DNA of 64,000 nucleotides from positions 6,114,001-6,178,000 of the forward strand of contig BSQZ01000038.1 of assembly GCA_033239005.1 (NCBI GenBank), in the 5' to 3' direction. The stretch is from Lamellibrachia satsuma (lineage: Eukaryota > Annelida > Polychaeta > Sabellida > Siboglinidae). Both the position numbers and the translations under genes were made by a program. This document shows positions 1-12,193 of the stretch, piece by piece (within the stretch, counting starts at the first letter, position 1; each line of letters opens with the position of its first letter). The notes below the pieces were generated by a model. It made no database searches. It saw only the letters and a list, made by a program, of their open reading frames with translations, and was not told the origin of the DNA.

Positions 1-1581
1 TGTTGTACCAACCCACAGTTGTAGACAGCACTGCCATCGAGACTGGGCCGGCAACTGCCTAATCTTCTGCAGTTTAATCATAATATTATTGAAATCGCCA
101 GAACAGCCATGAAAGGTACACAAATCCCAGCATGCAACGTTTAGTATCTCGCTACGACCTTGCAAATATAAATACTAATTAAACATTGCATCCTTGGAAA
201 TAGCACAGGAATTGTTATTGCTTAAAAAATAAACAACTGTTAGTGTTAAGCAACTATGCCTGGGCAAAACAGTGTTACAATAACAACTATGATTATGTTA
301 CTGCCTCCACCGTTGCGCTTTTTTAACGTCCCCAAGCAAGCCCAAGGCAAAGGAAAATATTACAGTGAACAGTGCCAGTGAACGCGTTTGGAATGAGAAA
401 TGTTTCTTTTAACTTGGTAGCTTTGCAACAAAATGGCGGGTAATTAATGTTAATTATGTTTTGTTTAAGAGAAAAATGCTGAGACACACACATGCAACAT
501 TGGCCTGTGTGTGTTGGATTTTGCCTTCTGTAGAACATACACATGCTTACATACACATGCTTCCGTTGTATATGTGCCTTGTGGGCAGGTTGTGTTCAAT
601 TGACAATTATATTCTATTATTCACAACCATATCCATGGGACGACAAAGCTGCAGTGAACCTTTCCAGCCCCCGGGGAGAGGTGCCAAGGCCACATTGTAA
701 TTAAACAGCCAATTCCACTTCAGGAATTTGTGAAATGTAGTTGGTATTTTTAATTACATCATGCAGCTTTTGAACTTAAGTATTCGCAACAAATAATCAA
801 ATAAGTATAATATGTTGCGTGTATATCATATTTGACATTTGCTTGACATTACGTACCATACTATGGAGAAATTAAATAAAGCTGCTCTAAAGATGTTTTG
901 TATTGGCGTGGAGTATGTCTATGGTATATTTGTGGTGTAATTGGAATCCCTAATTGGTGTGTAATTGGATTTGGAATTAATATAATGTAATTAACCCCCT
1001 AGGCTATGTGTGCACGCGCGTGTGTGCACGTGGCATGTGCATGCAAGTATACTATTTTATGGGCACAAATACGTATCTGAACAAAATGAAGAAATACATG
1101 CAAAAGAAACAAAGGATGGAACATTTTTAGTAAACCCAATCTGAATTGTAAAAAATTAAACTGGTGAGAAAATAAATAATACTGCAAACAATTTAATTCC
1201 AGTGATATAACTGTGCTTAAGTCTGGGATAAGTGGCAAAGAATTAACATTTATTTTTTGCTTGGGAAAGTTAAGTACTACTAAATGGATTGTTGACAATT
1301 TACATTAGGAGTAATAATACAGTTTTACTTAAATACATTTTTGTATAAAATTATGAAAGAAATGTAGATTTCTGAAAAAGTAGATTACCCCCCAAATAAA
1401 ACGTGAACATTTAAAAAAGATTTAGAATATGTATAATTACCTGGTGTATTATTTACATAATCCCATAAAAGCAATAGGGTACCAGAGAGGCAACTGTAAT
1501 ATGGATGAGTTGTAAAACACGACATCCTCCTCCCTATGGTGCACAACATTATAATACATACATAGGTGTACTAAAGTGCCT
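1..1581. other. Non-coding, no recognisable gene
   Basis: AT-rich sequence downstream of GGNBP2. Short open frames show no family resemblance or splice context. A small purine-pyrimidine alternating patch with CACGCGCGTGTG lies near 1010-1035. Confidence 0.5.
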
Positions 1582-1650
1582 AAATGGCACCCTAAACTGT
1601 TCACTTGTATAGGCACTGCCTATACAAGTGAACAGTTTAGGGTGCCATTT
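1582..1650. repeat. Near-perfect 69-bp palindrome
   Basis: Two 34-base arms (1582-1615 and 1617-1650) are exact reverse complements around one base at 1616. The left arm begins AAATGGCACCC and the right ends GGGTGCCATTT. Confidence 0.9.
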
Positions 1651-1881
1651 GTTGAGGTCTTCACAGAACTCTCAGCTCTGTTAAGGGTGATCTCAACACA
1701 TTGATGTTGGACACTGCACAAATGCTAGTGTGTTCTTGTGACAATACAAAACTATCTACATATGCTCGAAATCAGCATTGGGATCGGAAAATAAACCACA
1801 TATTTTTACTGAATACATCCATTTACAACACTAAACGAAACAGCTGCTGATCCCCCTCCCATGAAAACAATTTTGTGTAGT

Positions 1882-2221
1882 GTTAAAGTGAAACCAAAGG
1901 CATTGTTTTGGGCCTTTACACCTATAAAAGTGCCTAAAAACTATTTACAACTATAATCAAGAAAATCACGCAAGTGGTTTACTGGGAATCTGTTCTAAAA
2001 TTGCGAAATTCTGGTCTAATGTCATTTTTCGTGAAGGCTGACATATTCATCAGGGTTTGCAATTTTGACCAATCAGTGGCGAGCAGCCCCTTAACCCCCT
2101 AGAAAGATTTTTGGTGTTCAACGAGGTATATTTAGTTAACCACTTGCGTGATATTTTTTATTATAGTTGCAAATGGTTAGTTTTCAAAGGCCACAAAAAT
2201 GCCTTTGGTTTCACTTTAAAC
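1882..2221. mobile_element. MITE-like element with long terminal inverted repeats
   Basis: Left arm 1882-1980 and right arm about 2137-2220 are imperfect reverse complements. Shared blocks are TTAAAGTGAAACCAAAGGCA at the outer ends and CACGCAAGTGGTT at the inner ends, with TACAACTATAAT-like sequence between. There is no coding capacity. The core of ~160 bp contains a run of C (ACCCCCTAG). Confidence 0.7.
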
Positions 2222-2600
2222 GTCATGTGCCAAGAACCTCCTTCAGCTTTAAAAGGCAACAGAAGTGTAGAAGTCATGGAAATGAAGAGTGTTTATTCTG
2301 ACCAAAGTGTACATTCTGACCCGACGTGTTTATTCTGACCCAACACGAGGGTCTCGACTCAGGCATGAACACGTACATACAACTGACACATCAACGCGGC
2401 ACCATCAGTTCTCAAGTCCATGTTCACATAACCACATTACAACTTACCACGCCACAGGCCAATAAAATAACACGAGACAACACTTGTCATCACGCACCTT
2501 ACATAAGACAGCCCAATATTTCATTCATAGCATTGATAACATCAATCAGTAGTTTAGTTCTCTGTAAACAATTGTGCATGCAATAGTAGTTCCTTTCTCA
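2222..2600. other. Non-coding, no clear feature
   Basis: I see only a short triplication of a TTCATTCTGACC-like motif around 2290-2342. Confidence 0.4.
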
Positions 2601-2930
2601 TCGCCACTCAGACACAATGAGTAGCAGTGCAGATTAGCCTTCGAAGAATGCCACCCAGACACAATGGGTGGCAGTGCAGATTAGCCCCCAAAGAACGCCA
2701 CTCAGACACAATGTGCAGCAGTGCAGATTAGCCCCCAAAGAATGCCACACAATGAGTGGCAGTGCAGATTAACCTCTGAAGAATGTCACCCAGACACAAT
2801 GGGTGACAGTGCAAATTAGCCTCCAAAGAATGCAACCTAGACACAATGAGTGGCAGTGCAGATTAACTCCTCAAAGAATGCCACCCAGACACAATGTAGA
2901 TTAGTCCCCAAAGAATGCCACCCAAATTGG
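2601..2930. repeat. Degenerate ~50-bp tandem repeat
   Basis: About six to seven diverged units of the type GCCACCCAGACACAATGGGT GGCAGTGCAGATTAGCC. Unit length varies through small deletions, so this array is older than most others in the window. Confidence 0.8.
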
Positions 2931-3643
2931 CATACCTCCCAAGCAGAAATCTGATGTTTCATTCCCTAAATCCAGTGAAACGTATAATGACAAGAATAGG
3001 TGTTTTCTTTTTATTTCTCTGCAGAGACGGGTGTACTGGGTATGTGGAATGGCAGTGTACTATACCCAAAGTGTTGTATCGAAGCAGATCCAAGAGGCCT
3101 TCACAAGCAGAAGGAATGTTAGATAAGAACTTTGCCATAGGATGGCCAAACTAATTGTGGAACACTGCTTCACCAGGAGTATCTCTGCACCATGCGTGGC
3201 ATAAAGGCACAAGTGAAACAATTCCTGTGTGCTCACACAAACAGGTAGTAGAGACAGGAGTGTCTGCATTCCAAGCAGCTGGAGATGTATCTAGCCTTAA
3301 GTGAAGCATACCTGTCAACCACATGCACAACACACAGAATGTCATGCTTGCCATAGCAACCAGTTCAGGAAAAGAATACGGCATTTGTTGGCAATATTTT
3401 GTAGTGCCGAATGTATGTAACTGACAGGCAGAATGAATACATGAAATTGATGGCCAGTTACTGAATGGTATTGTCTCGATACATGCAGATAAAATAATTG
3501 ATTTAAATTTTTATTTTTTTGTGATGGATACTTATGATATAGTTCCAATTTCAACTACCTAATCAGTCATTACATGACAGTGGTTTGTACATATAAAATA
3601 ATTATTTGGCTACCTTTCATTTAACTCTCGCAAGCAGGGAAAC

Positions 3644-3692
<49 letters not shown>

Positions 3693-4212
3693 TATATATC
3701 TTGAAACTGCTGTAACAAAATATTATTACTATGCTAATATTAATTGATCAACTATTATAAAAACATCCTTTAACTATTATTTTTAATATTCTCTTGTCAC
3801 TGTTGTCATTCTTGAGCAATGTTGTGGCTTGAATAAATATTTTGTAGATGGGGTTAACTTGATTCAGAAGAGGTCAACAGATTGTTGGGAGTCAGTAAAT
3901 TCACCTAGATGTGAAAGACTACCTGAGAGATGAATAGGGGACAATTGTACAAGCAGTTATGCCCAAGACGAAGGGTGGGACCACTTGTGATTTTTACTGA
4001 ATCCCAGGCAAAGCAAAGTGCTGAGTGACAATGAAGCTGATTGGTTAACCACTGCGCCAGAGTGAGGCTACATTAATGTGGTGTCTCTATTCTATGTGTG
4101 CTACACTCATCGTGTTCAAACTGTTATCTTATACCATTCTGCAGCTAAATTCACCTTCATACCCCCACAAGTGTGTCTATGCCAATGTTGTCATGCTCCC
4201 GTCAGGAGTTGT
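2931..4212. other. Non-coding stretch with a TA/CA microsatellite and a tRNA-like SINE head
   Basis: A (TA)n then (CA)n run lies at about 3648-3700. On the minus strand, 4065 to about 3960 starts like a tRNA-derived SINE (GTGGCGCAGTGGTTAACC resembles a box A). I could not trace its body, so this part is weak. Confidence 0.35.
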
Positions 4213-4957
4213 ATGCTACATAACAGGTAGTGGACATGGCAGGTAGTGGACATGACAGGTAGTGGACATGGCAGGTAGTGGACATGGCAGGTAGTGGACA
4301 TGACAGGTAGTGGACATGACAGGTAGTGGACATGGCAGGTAGTGGACATGGCAGGTAGTGGACATGACAGGTAGTGGACATGGCAGGTAGTGGACATGGC
4401 AGGTAGTGGACATGGCAGGTAGTGGACATGGCAGGTAGTGGACATGGCAGGTAGTGGACATGGCAGGTAGTGGACATGGCAGGTAGTGGACATGGCAGGT
4501 AGTGGACATGGCAGGTAGTGGACATGACAGGTAGTGGACATGGCAGGTAGTGGACATGGCAGGTAGTGGACATGGCAGGTAGTGGACATGGCAGGTAGTG
4601 GACATGACAGGTAGTGGACATGACAGGTAGTGGACATGGCAGGTAGTGGACATGGCAGGTAGTGGACATGACAGGTAGTGGACATGGCAGGTAGTGGACA
4701 TGGCAGGTAGTGGACATGGCAGGTAGTGGACATGGCAGGTAGTGGACATGGCAGGTAGTGGACATGGCAGGTAGTGGACATGACAGGTAGTGGACATGAC
4801 AGGTAGTGGACATGACAGGTAGTGGACATGACAGGTAGTGGACATGACAGGTAGTGGACATGGCAGGTAGTGGACATGGCAGGTAGTGGACATGGCAGGT
4901 AGTGGACATGACAGGTAGTGGACATGACAGGTAGTGGACATGACAGGTAGTGGACAT
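4213..4957. repeat. 15-bp minisatellite, about 50 copies
   Basis: Unit GGTAGTGGACATGRCA, read as a 15-bp period with one common A/G variant. Because 15 is a multiple of three and no stop occurs, several long frames are open on the minus strand. They have no start context or family and I do not call them genes. Confidence 0.97.
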
Positions 4958-5292
4958 GCACCAATAGCTTTTGGAACTAATCATAAATATAAAAACACTT
5001 GCTCCAAACAAATGGCAAACTTGAGAGGAATTCTCCTCAGATTTCATTCACAAAAACTGCCTTACTGATCCCAAATAAGTAAAAGTTTTCATAAGTTCAC
5101 TCGATAAATGATGACACATTACCAAAGCCACTGACAATTCATACAACAATTTCCCACAAATCTGAGTTTGGAAAATGTGCCCTAATTACGCAGTCCTGAG
5201 GCTCAGTAGCCCTCGCACCCTATACAAACAAGGGCTAAACCTTATGGCATGACAACGTTGACACAAGTCTGACTGGCATTCACTACTGCACA

Positions 5293-5502
5293 CTACTTCA
5301 TTGTGACAACCGGCGACGTGTCATCTGTGTCGATGTCACTGCTGCCAACACACATACACCGCTGACGCATGCTGGCAAAGCGCTGTCGCAACGTCTCTCG
5401 TAGTTCTGCCCGCTGTGTTGTCAAGTTCTTCTCGTTTGCCTTGAACTGCCGAATCTCCTCCTCAGAGATGAAGTCCTCTTCCTCGCCTGATGAGCAGCCA
5501 GC
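5293..5502 (-). CDS. GGNBP2: GGNBP2 exon 12 (last coding exon)
   Basis: 69 codons and a TAG stop. AGCSSGEEEDFISEEEIRQF matches the family C-terminal SDEEIFISQDEIQSF, followed by a charged helix (RAELRETLRQRFASMRQRC). Acceptor GGTTGCAG. No canonical polyadenylation signal stands out in the next ~200 bases. Confidence 0.88.
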   Translation of the reverse strand, partial: AGCSSGEEEDFISEEEIRQFKANEKNLTTQRAELRETLRQRFASMRQRCMCVGSSDIDTDDTSPVVTMK

Positions 5503-8500
5503 CTGCAACCACAACGGCAACACTAATTGTAGGTGGCGCAACTAATGTTAAGCGTAGATTACTAAACTTTTGTCGACTGGGTCAGTGCATATTACACAAC
5601 TTTTTGATCAGTTTCAAATCAAATCAACCAAATCAACCCCCGACTTGAGTTTTGTTGAGTTGAGGACCAGCGTACATTGCACGACCAATCCATTTTATTT
5701 AAAATAAACACACAACTTGCAATAAATGTTTAGCAATTTACCCCGAGCATTACTGGAAAAGAAGAATTTACGCAATCTTATAACACTTAGGCGTCCAACA
5801 TAGTAAATCAAGCAAGAACTTTAGGGTATAGCTGCTGCATAGATAGATCACTATTTGCTTGGTAGCACTCACTACAAGTTGACATTTTTAAAATAAAAAA
5901 ACAAAGCTGATATTCTTGAATAACTGTGACATCCTTGCTGCAAGAGGATTCTGACTACATCGGTGCCCTGGCAGATGAACCTGTTGAAACATGGAACTTT
6001 CAGTTGCTGTGTTAATATTGCTCGCTCAGATTGATGGGGCTCACGGAAACTTAACTGTAATTGGTAGTCGACCCATTGTTGCTCGCTCAGATTGATGGGG
6101 CTCACGGAAACTTAACTTTAATTGGTAGTGAACCCATTGTTGCTCGTTCAGATTGATGGGGCTAAAGGAAACTTAACTTTAACTGGTAGTCGACCCATTG
6201 TTGCTCGCTCAGATTGATGGGGCTCACGGAAACTTAACTGTAATTGGTAGTCGACCCATTGTTGCTCGCTCAGATTGATGGGGCTAACGGAAACTTAACT
6301 TTAACTGGTAGTGAACCCATTGTTGCTCGCTCAGATTGATGGGGCTCATGGAAACTTAACTGTAATTGGTAGTCGACCCATTGTTGCTCGCTCAGATTGA
6401 TGGGGCTCATGGAAACTTAACTTTAATTGGTAGTGAACCCATTGTTGCTCGCTCAGATTGATGGGGCTAACGGAAACTTAACTTTAACTGGTAGTCGACC
6501 CATTGTTGCTCGCTCAGATTGATGGGGCTCACGCAAACTTAACTGTAATTGGTAGTCGACCCATTGTTGCTCGCTCAGATTGATGGGGCTCACGCAAACT
6601 TAACTGTAATTGGTAGTCGACCCATTGTTGCTCGCTCAGATTGATGGGGCTCACGGAAACTTAACTGTAATTGGTAGTCGACCCATTGTTGCTCGCTCAG
6701 ATTGATGGGGCTCACGGAAACTTAACTGTAATTGGTAGTCGACCCATTGTTGCTCGCTCAGATTGATGGGGCTCACGGAAACTTAACTTTAATTGGTAGT
6801 GAACCCATTGTTGCTCGCTCAGATTGATGGGGCTCACGGAAACTTAACTTTAATTGGTAGTCGACCCATTGTTGCTCGCTCAGATTGATGGGGCTCACGG
6901 AAACTTAACTGTAATTGGTAGTCGACCCATTGTCGCTGCTCGGATGGGTAATTATGGTAATTATGGGCATTTCATGGGAACGTTATTTGAAGTTTCGGCA
7001 AGTCTAGTTCCAAGAAACGTGTCGACCAAGACAGAAAGTAGAACGAAGTTCAGATGATTCAGCGAACATCTGCACTTGGCGTGGGATAAACAGACAAGTC
7101 CACATTTGAACGGGTCAATCTGCCAGGGAGGGGTACTGTAGTACTACTATACTACCACCCCTGGCTAGTGAGGATGTCTGCCAGGGGTAGTGTAGTACTA
7201 CTACCACACCTGGCTAGTGAGGACGTCTGCCAGGGGTACTGTAGTACCACTACGACCCCTGGCTAGCGAGGATGTCTGCCAGGGGTACTGTAGTACTACT
7301 ACCACCCCTGGCTAGTGAGGATGTCTGCCAGGGGTAGTGTAGTACTACTACCACACCTGGCTAGTGAGGACGTCTGCCAGGGGTAGTGTAGTACTACTAC
7401 CACACCTGGCTAGTGAGGACGTCTGCCAGGGGTACTGTAGTACTACTACCACACCTGGCTAGTGAGGATGTCTGCCAGGGGTACTGTAGTACTACTACCA
7501 CCCCTGGCTAGAGAGGATGTCTGCCAGGGGTAGTGTAGTACTACTACCACCCCTGGCTAGTGAGGATGTCTACCAGGGGTACTGTAGTACTACTACCACA
7601 CCTGGCTAGTGAGGATGTCTACCAGGGGTACTGTAGTACTACTACCACCCCTGGCTAGAGAGGATGTCTGCCAGGGGTACTGTAGTACTACTACCACCCC
7701 TGGCTAGTGAGGATGTCTACCAGGGTTACTGTAGTACTACTACCACACCTGGCTAGTGAGGATGTCTGCCAGGGGTACTGTAGTACTACTACGACCCCTG
7801 GCTAGTGAGGATGCCTGCCAGGGGTACTGTAGTACTACTACCACACCTGGCTAGTGAGGATGTCTGCCAGGGGTACTGTAGTACTACTACCACACCTGGC
7901 TAGAGAGGATGTCTGCCAGGGGTACTGTAGTACTACTACCACCCCTGGCTAGTGAGGATGTCTGCCAGGGGTACTGTAGTACTACTACCACACCTGGCTA
8001 GAGAGGATGTCTGCCAGGGGTACTGTAGTACTACTACCACACCTGGCTAGTGAGGATGTCTGCCAGGGGTACTGTAGTACTACTACCACCCCTGGCTAGT
8101 GAGGATGTCTGCCAGGGGTACTGTAGTACTACTACCACACCTGGCTAGCGAGGATGTCTGCCAGGGGTACTGTAGTACTACTACCACCCCTGGCTAGCGA
8201 GGATGTCTGCCAGGGGTAGTGTAGTACTACTACCACCCCTGGCTAGAGAGGATGTCTGCCAGGGGTACTGTAGTACTACTACCACCCCTGGCTAGCGAGG
8301 ATGAACTAGAATTAAAAGACTTTTCAGTAGTTGCCACTACAGGGCAGACCTCAGCTCATCAGAATATAAAGTATATGCCAGTTTGATTTAATTAGTTTTT
8401 AATAGCCAATGTTTAGTAAGCCATTAGGAGGTTTAATCGATGTATTAAGCCTAGATTAGCAACAGAAAAAAGCAGGTCTCGAAAAGTTTATGTTAAAACA

Positions 8501-11500
8501 CCCAAGTAGATATTGTGCTAAAGACTGAGGGTAATGTTTAGACGCTTCAGCCCTCCCTTTAATCCTGACATTTTGCTAAATTGCTCTGACCTTGGAGGTC
8601 AACGTAATTGGAGAACTGGGAGGGAGCTCTGGGAACCCTGGATTTGGCCCAGATCCAAGAGTTGATAAGTTTAACCTGCAAACTGGGCAAGGAAGTGCTG
8701 GCTGACGTCATTGTCCAGCGGTTGAAAGGGTGGGTGGATTTAACAAGTTGACCAATAGTAAAGTGTATTGAGTATTTAAGCAATCACAGCGCCTCTAGTG
8801 ACGGTGTCTGATTTTGGTTAACTGGGAGTATAAATACCCTGGAGGAGGAATTGCAAGGGCCGGCACAAGCTACATTTTTAGGCATCCAAATTGTCAGTAA
8901 GGGTGGTCCTGGCGGGCCATACCTGCTTTAGCATTAGGCTTCAAAATTACTGGTCAAATTTAACCATGTTACGTTTTAATCTTCTAGACATTAAGTGTCT
9001 AAGTGATGTTTAGTCACTATTTTTCTTTACGGTTGACAGTGATATCTATCTTCACTGTTATTTAATTGTTATTGTGCGTGATTATGTTGCTACTATGTAT
9101 GTAGCATGATTAAGATCGCTTCGAACCTGGAGAACAATGCGTTGACTACACTTCTGTAGTACTCTATGTACTCATTGGTCGAGTGAGTAAAATTCAGTTA
9201 TAAATCTTGACCTGCCAAGTGCAAAGAAGATGGACAATTAACCTACATCTACATCTGTGAGAAATGCCTTCCGAACCATTGCGTATGGCCCCGAAGAAGA
9301 TAAGAAGAGGGAGGCATATATCTTACAAGAAGATGAGCTGATGTCTGCCCTGCCAACACTGTGCTGACTTACCTCAAGCATGTCTTGTAGGGAGGTGACA
9401 GTTGAGTATCCCGTGGCCCGGCCATTTGTTCTTGGTCCATGACTCGGTGCGCACTTGCTTTTTCCACACTGAAATGAAGCAGTACACAATGATTAAAACT
9501 CCCTACCAAAATGTTGAAGTATTTGTAAAGGTACGTTCTTATAAAGCGCAGTATCCAGTCCTTGGGACTGTTCAAAGCAGTTTACACCCCCTGGCAGACC
9601 TGTTCATTCCAACGCTACCTCGACTTCTCTGGGAAGCATTCAGCCAGGCTGCAATTACTGCGCAAAAACTATTCGTTCACATATCCACCTCTGTCTGTAG
9701 CCAGGTACTCATTTATACAGCAGAGTGAACTGTCTGTAGCCAGGTACTCATTTATACAGCAGAGTGAACTGTCTGTAGCCAGGTACTCATTTATACAGCA
9801 GAGTGAACTGTCTGTAGCCAGGTACTCATTTATACAGCAGAGTGAACTGTCTGTATTGCCAGGTACTCATTTATACAGCAGAGTGAACTGTCTGTAGCCA
9901 GGTACTCATTTATACAGCAGAGTGAACTGTCTGTAGCCAGGTACTCATTTATACAGCAGAGTGAACTGTCTGTAGCCAGGTACTCATTTATACAGCAGAG
10001 TGAACTGTCTGTAGCCAGGTACTCATTTATACAGCAGAGTGAACTGTCTGTAGCCAGGTACTCATTTATACAGCAGAGTGAACTGTCTGTAGCCAGGTAC
10101 TCATTTATACAGCAGAGTGAACTTTCTGTATTGCCAGGTACTCATTTATACAGCAGAGTGAACTGTCTGTAGCCAGGTACTCATTTATACAGCAGAGTGA
10201 ACTGTCTGTAGCCAGGCACTCATTTATACAGCAGAGTGAACTGTCTCTGTATTGCCAGGTACTCATTTATACAGCAGAGTGAACTGTCTGTAGCCAGGTA
10301 CTCATTTATACAGCAGAGGGAACTGTCTGTAGCCAGGTACTTGTTTATGCAGCAGAGTGAACTGTCTGTAGCCAGGTACTCATTTATACAGCAGAGTGAA
10401 CTGTCTGTAGCCAGGTACTCATTTATACAGCAGAGTGAACTGTCTGTAGCCAGGTACTCGTTTATACAGCAGAGTGAACTGTCTGTAGCCAGGTACTCAT
10501 TTATGGGGCGCCGCGGCTCGAGAAATTATGAAAAATTAACTTTTTTTATTGTGTCATTTTCCGGTACATTAATATCTTATCTAACACCATGTAACAGCAT
10601 TTTTCAATATTTGAACTGTAAATACTACTAATACCTTGTTTTCTAACATGCCCCTCTTTACTAGAGAAATAAAATCTAGCGTGGAAGCCATTTTTAAATG
10701 TCCAGCAGTGATAAAAAGATCGTTCAAATTCAGACACATGCAGACTGATGAATCCGCCATATTTGTTGTCGTCTTGTCCGGAAGTGTACCTATTTGCTGA
10801 TGTCTCGTCCTAGTTATCGTAGAAGACCTCGTTTCAGAAAGAAATTTATGTGACCTCACTACCAAATAAGGACTGGTTACGCTATCAGTGGCTCATTATA
10901 ATAATGTGTAGATTGCTAGTCCAATGAGCGTGCTCTGCGTGCCGATGACATCATCGCCAACCAATCGGTGTCACTTCCGGTCGAGTGTTTAGCAAAATAG
11001 ACGCGAAAAGAAAGTTCAGTTCTGTGCATCGATTTGGCATCAAAAAGCGAAAGAAAAATAAACCTGGAGCAGGCAGACGAAAGGCAACAGGTATGTAAAC
11101 ATGTAATGGCCAACCACAGCGGAGAAAATATCAGTAACTCGTTATACTTATGTTGTAAATAGGCATTATTGGCGACGGCGACGAAAAAAGCATGCCACAG
11201 TAGCAATGGCAGTGCATGATAAATACAAAGGAAATTTTTTTTCAAGTATACAATTTCTATAACATATAGCTATTGATAATAGCAGTTGTATCATTATAAT
11301 AACGTGTACATTATTATTATTTTATATAAAACTTAGAAATATTTAGGGTTCTATTGCTAATTATTTTTCAGTGCTCTAAGTCTAACTTCTGAGCCATACT
11401 ATCCTATAAAACAAATAAACTCAATTATGTTTGAATTATAATAAACTAACAACTTGGTAATAATCATTATGTGCAATGAACATTTTATTTACTTATTTAT

Positions 11501-12131
11501 TATATTTCATTGTTTCAGTTGCTGGTGAAGAGCCGTCAGTCTCTGAAATTATACAGCAGAGTGAACTGTCTGTAGCCAGGTACTCATTTATACAGCAGAG
11601 TGAACTGTCTGTATTGCCAGGTACTCATTTATACAGCAGAGTGAACTGTCTGTAGCCAGGTACTCATTTATACAGCAGAGTGAACTGTCTGTAGCTGTAA
11701 CTCGATACACACGCGGTGGCATCTCCCATCATTCTCAAAATGTAACCTGCTGCGCCAGTGGCTTCGACAGACGGCATGTGATCCTCAAACGATCCCTGCA
11801 GCAACATCGTCTGCCATAAACTGACTGAAAGCATGAAAGTAAATCACCGCTGGCAAAATAAATAATGGCCAAACTTGCATCATTCAATTGTTAGTATTGC
11901 CAAAAATTGTGTTTTTTTAAAGCAATAAAAAAAATTTGGGCCAGTAACTTTTAGGGGGGCAGTAACTTTTAACATCTACTGACCCGACGGGCCAGTGGGT
12001 ACAAAAGCTTAATGTTAAGGCCTGCCCAGGTTCTCTTGACTGAGAGTCCCATGTTTTAACCATCACGCCACAAGTTGATCCTATGCTTATAACAGAAACA
12101 ATCTGGTGAAAATAAAATATTTAAATAATTT

Positions 12132-12193
<62 letters not shown>

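Noticed and set aside
4191..5047. Open frames of 241-281 codons rich in MSTTCHVHYLPCPLP
   Set aside because: Translated 15-bp repeat open in all three minus-strand frames. No splice or start context.
11697..12060. A possible further GGNBP2 exon between exons 10 and 11
   Set aside because: Candidate minus-strand frames here end in stops or lack matching splice phase. Exons 10 and 11 already join in phase 0.
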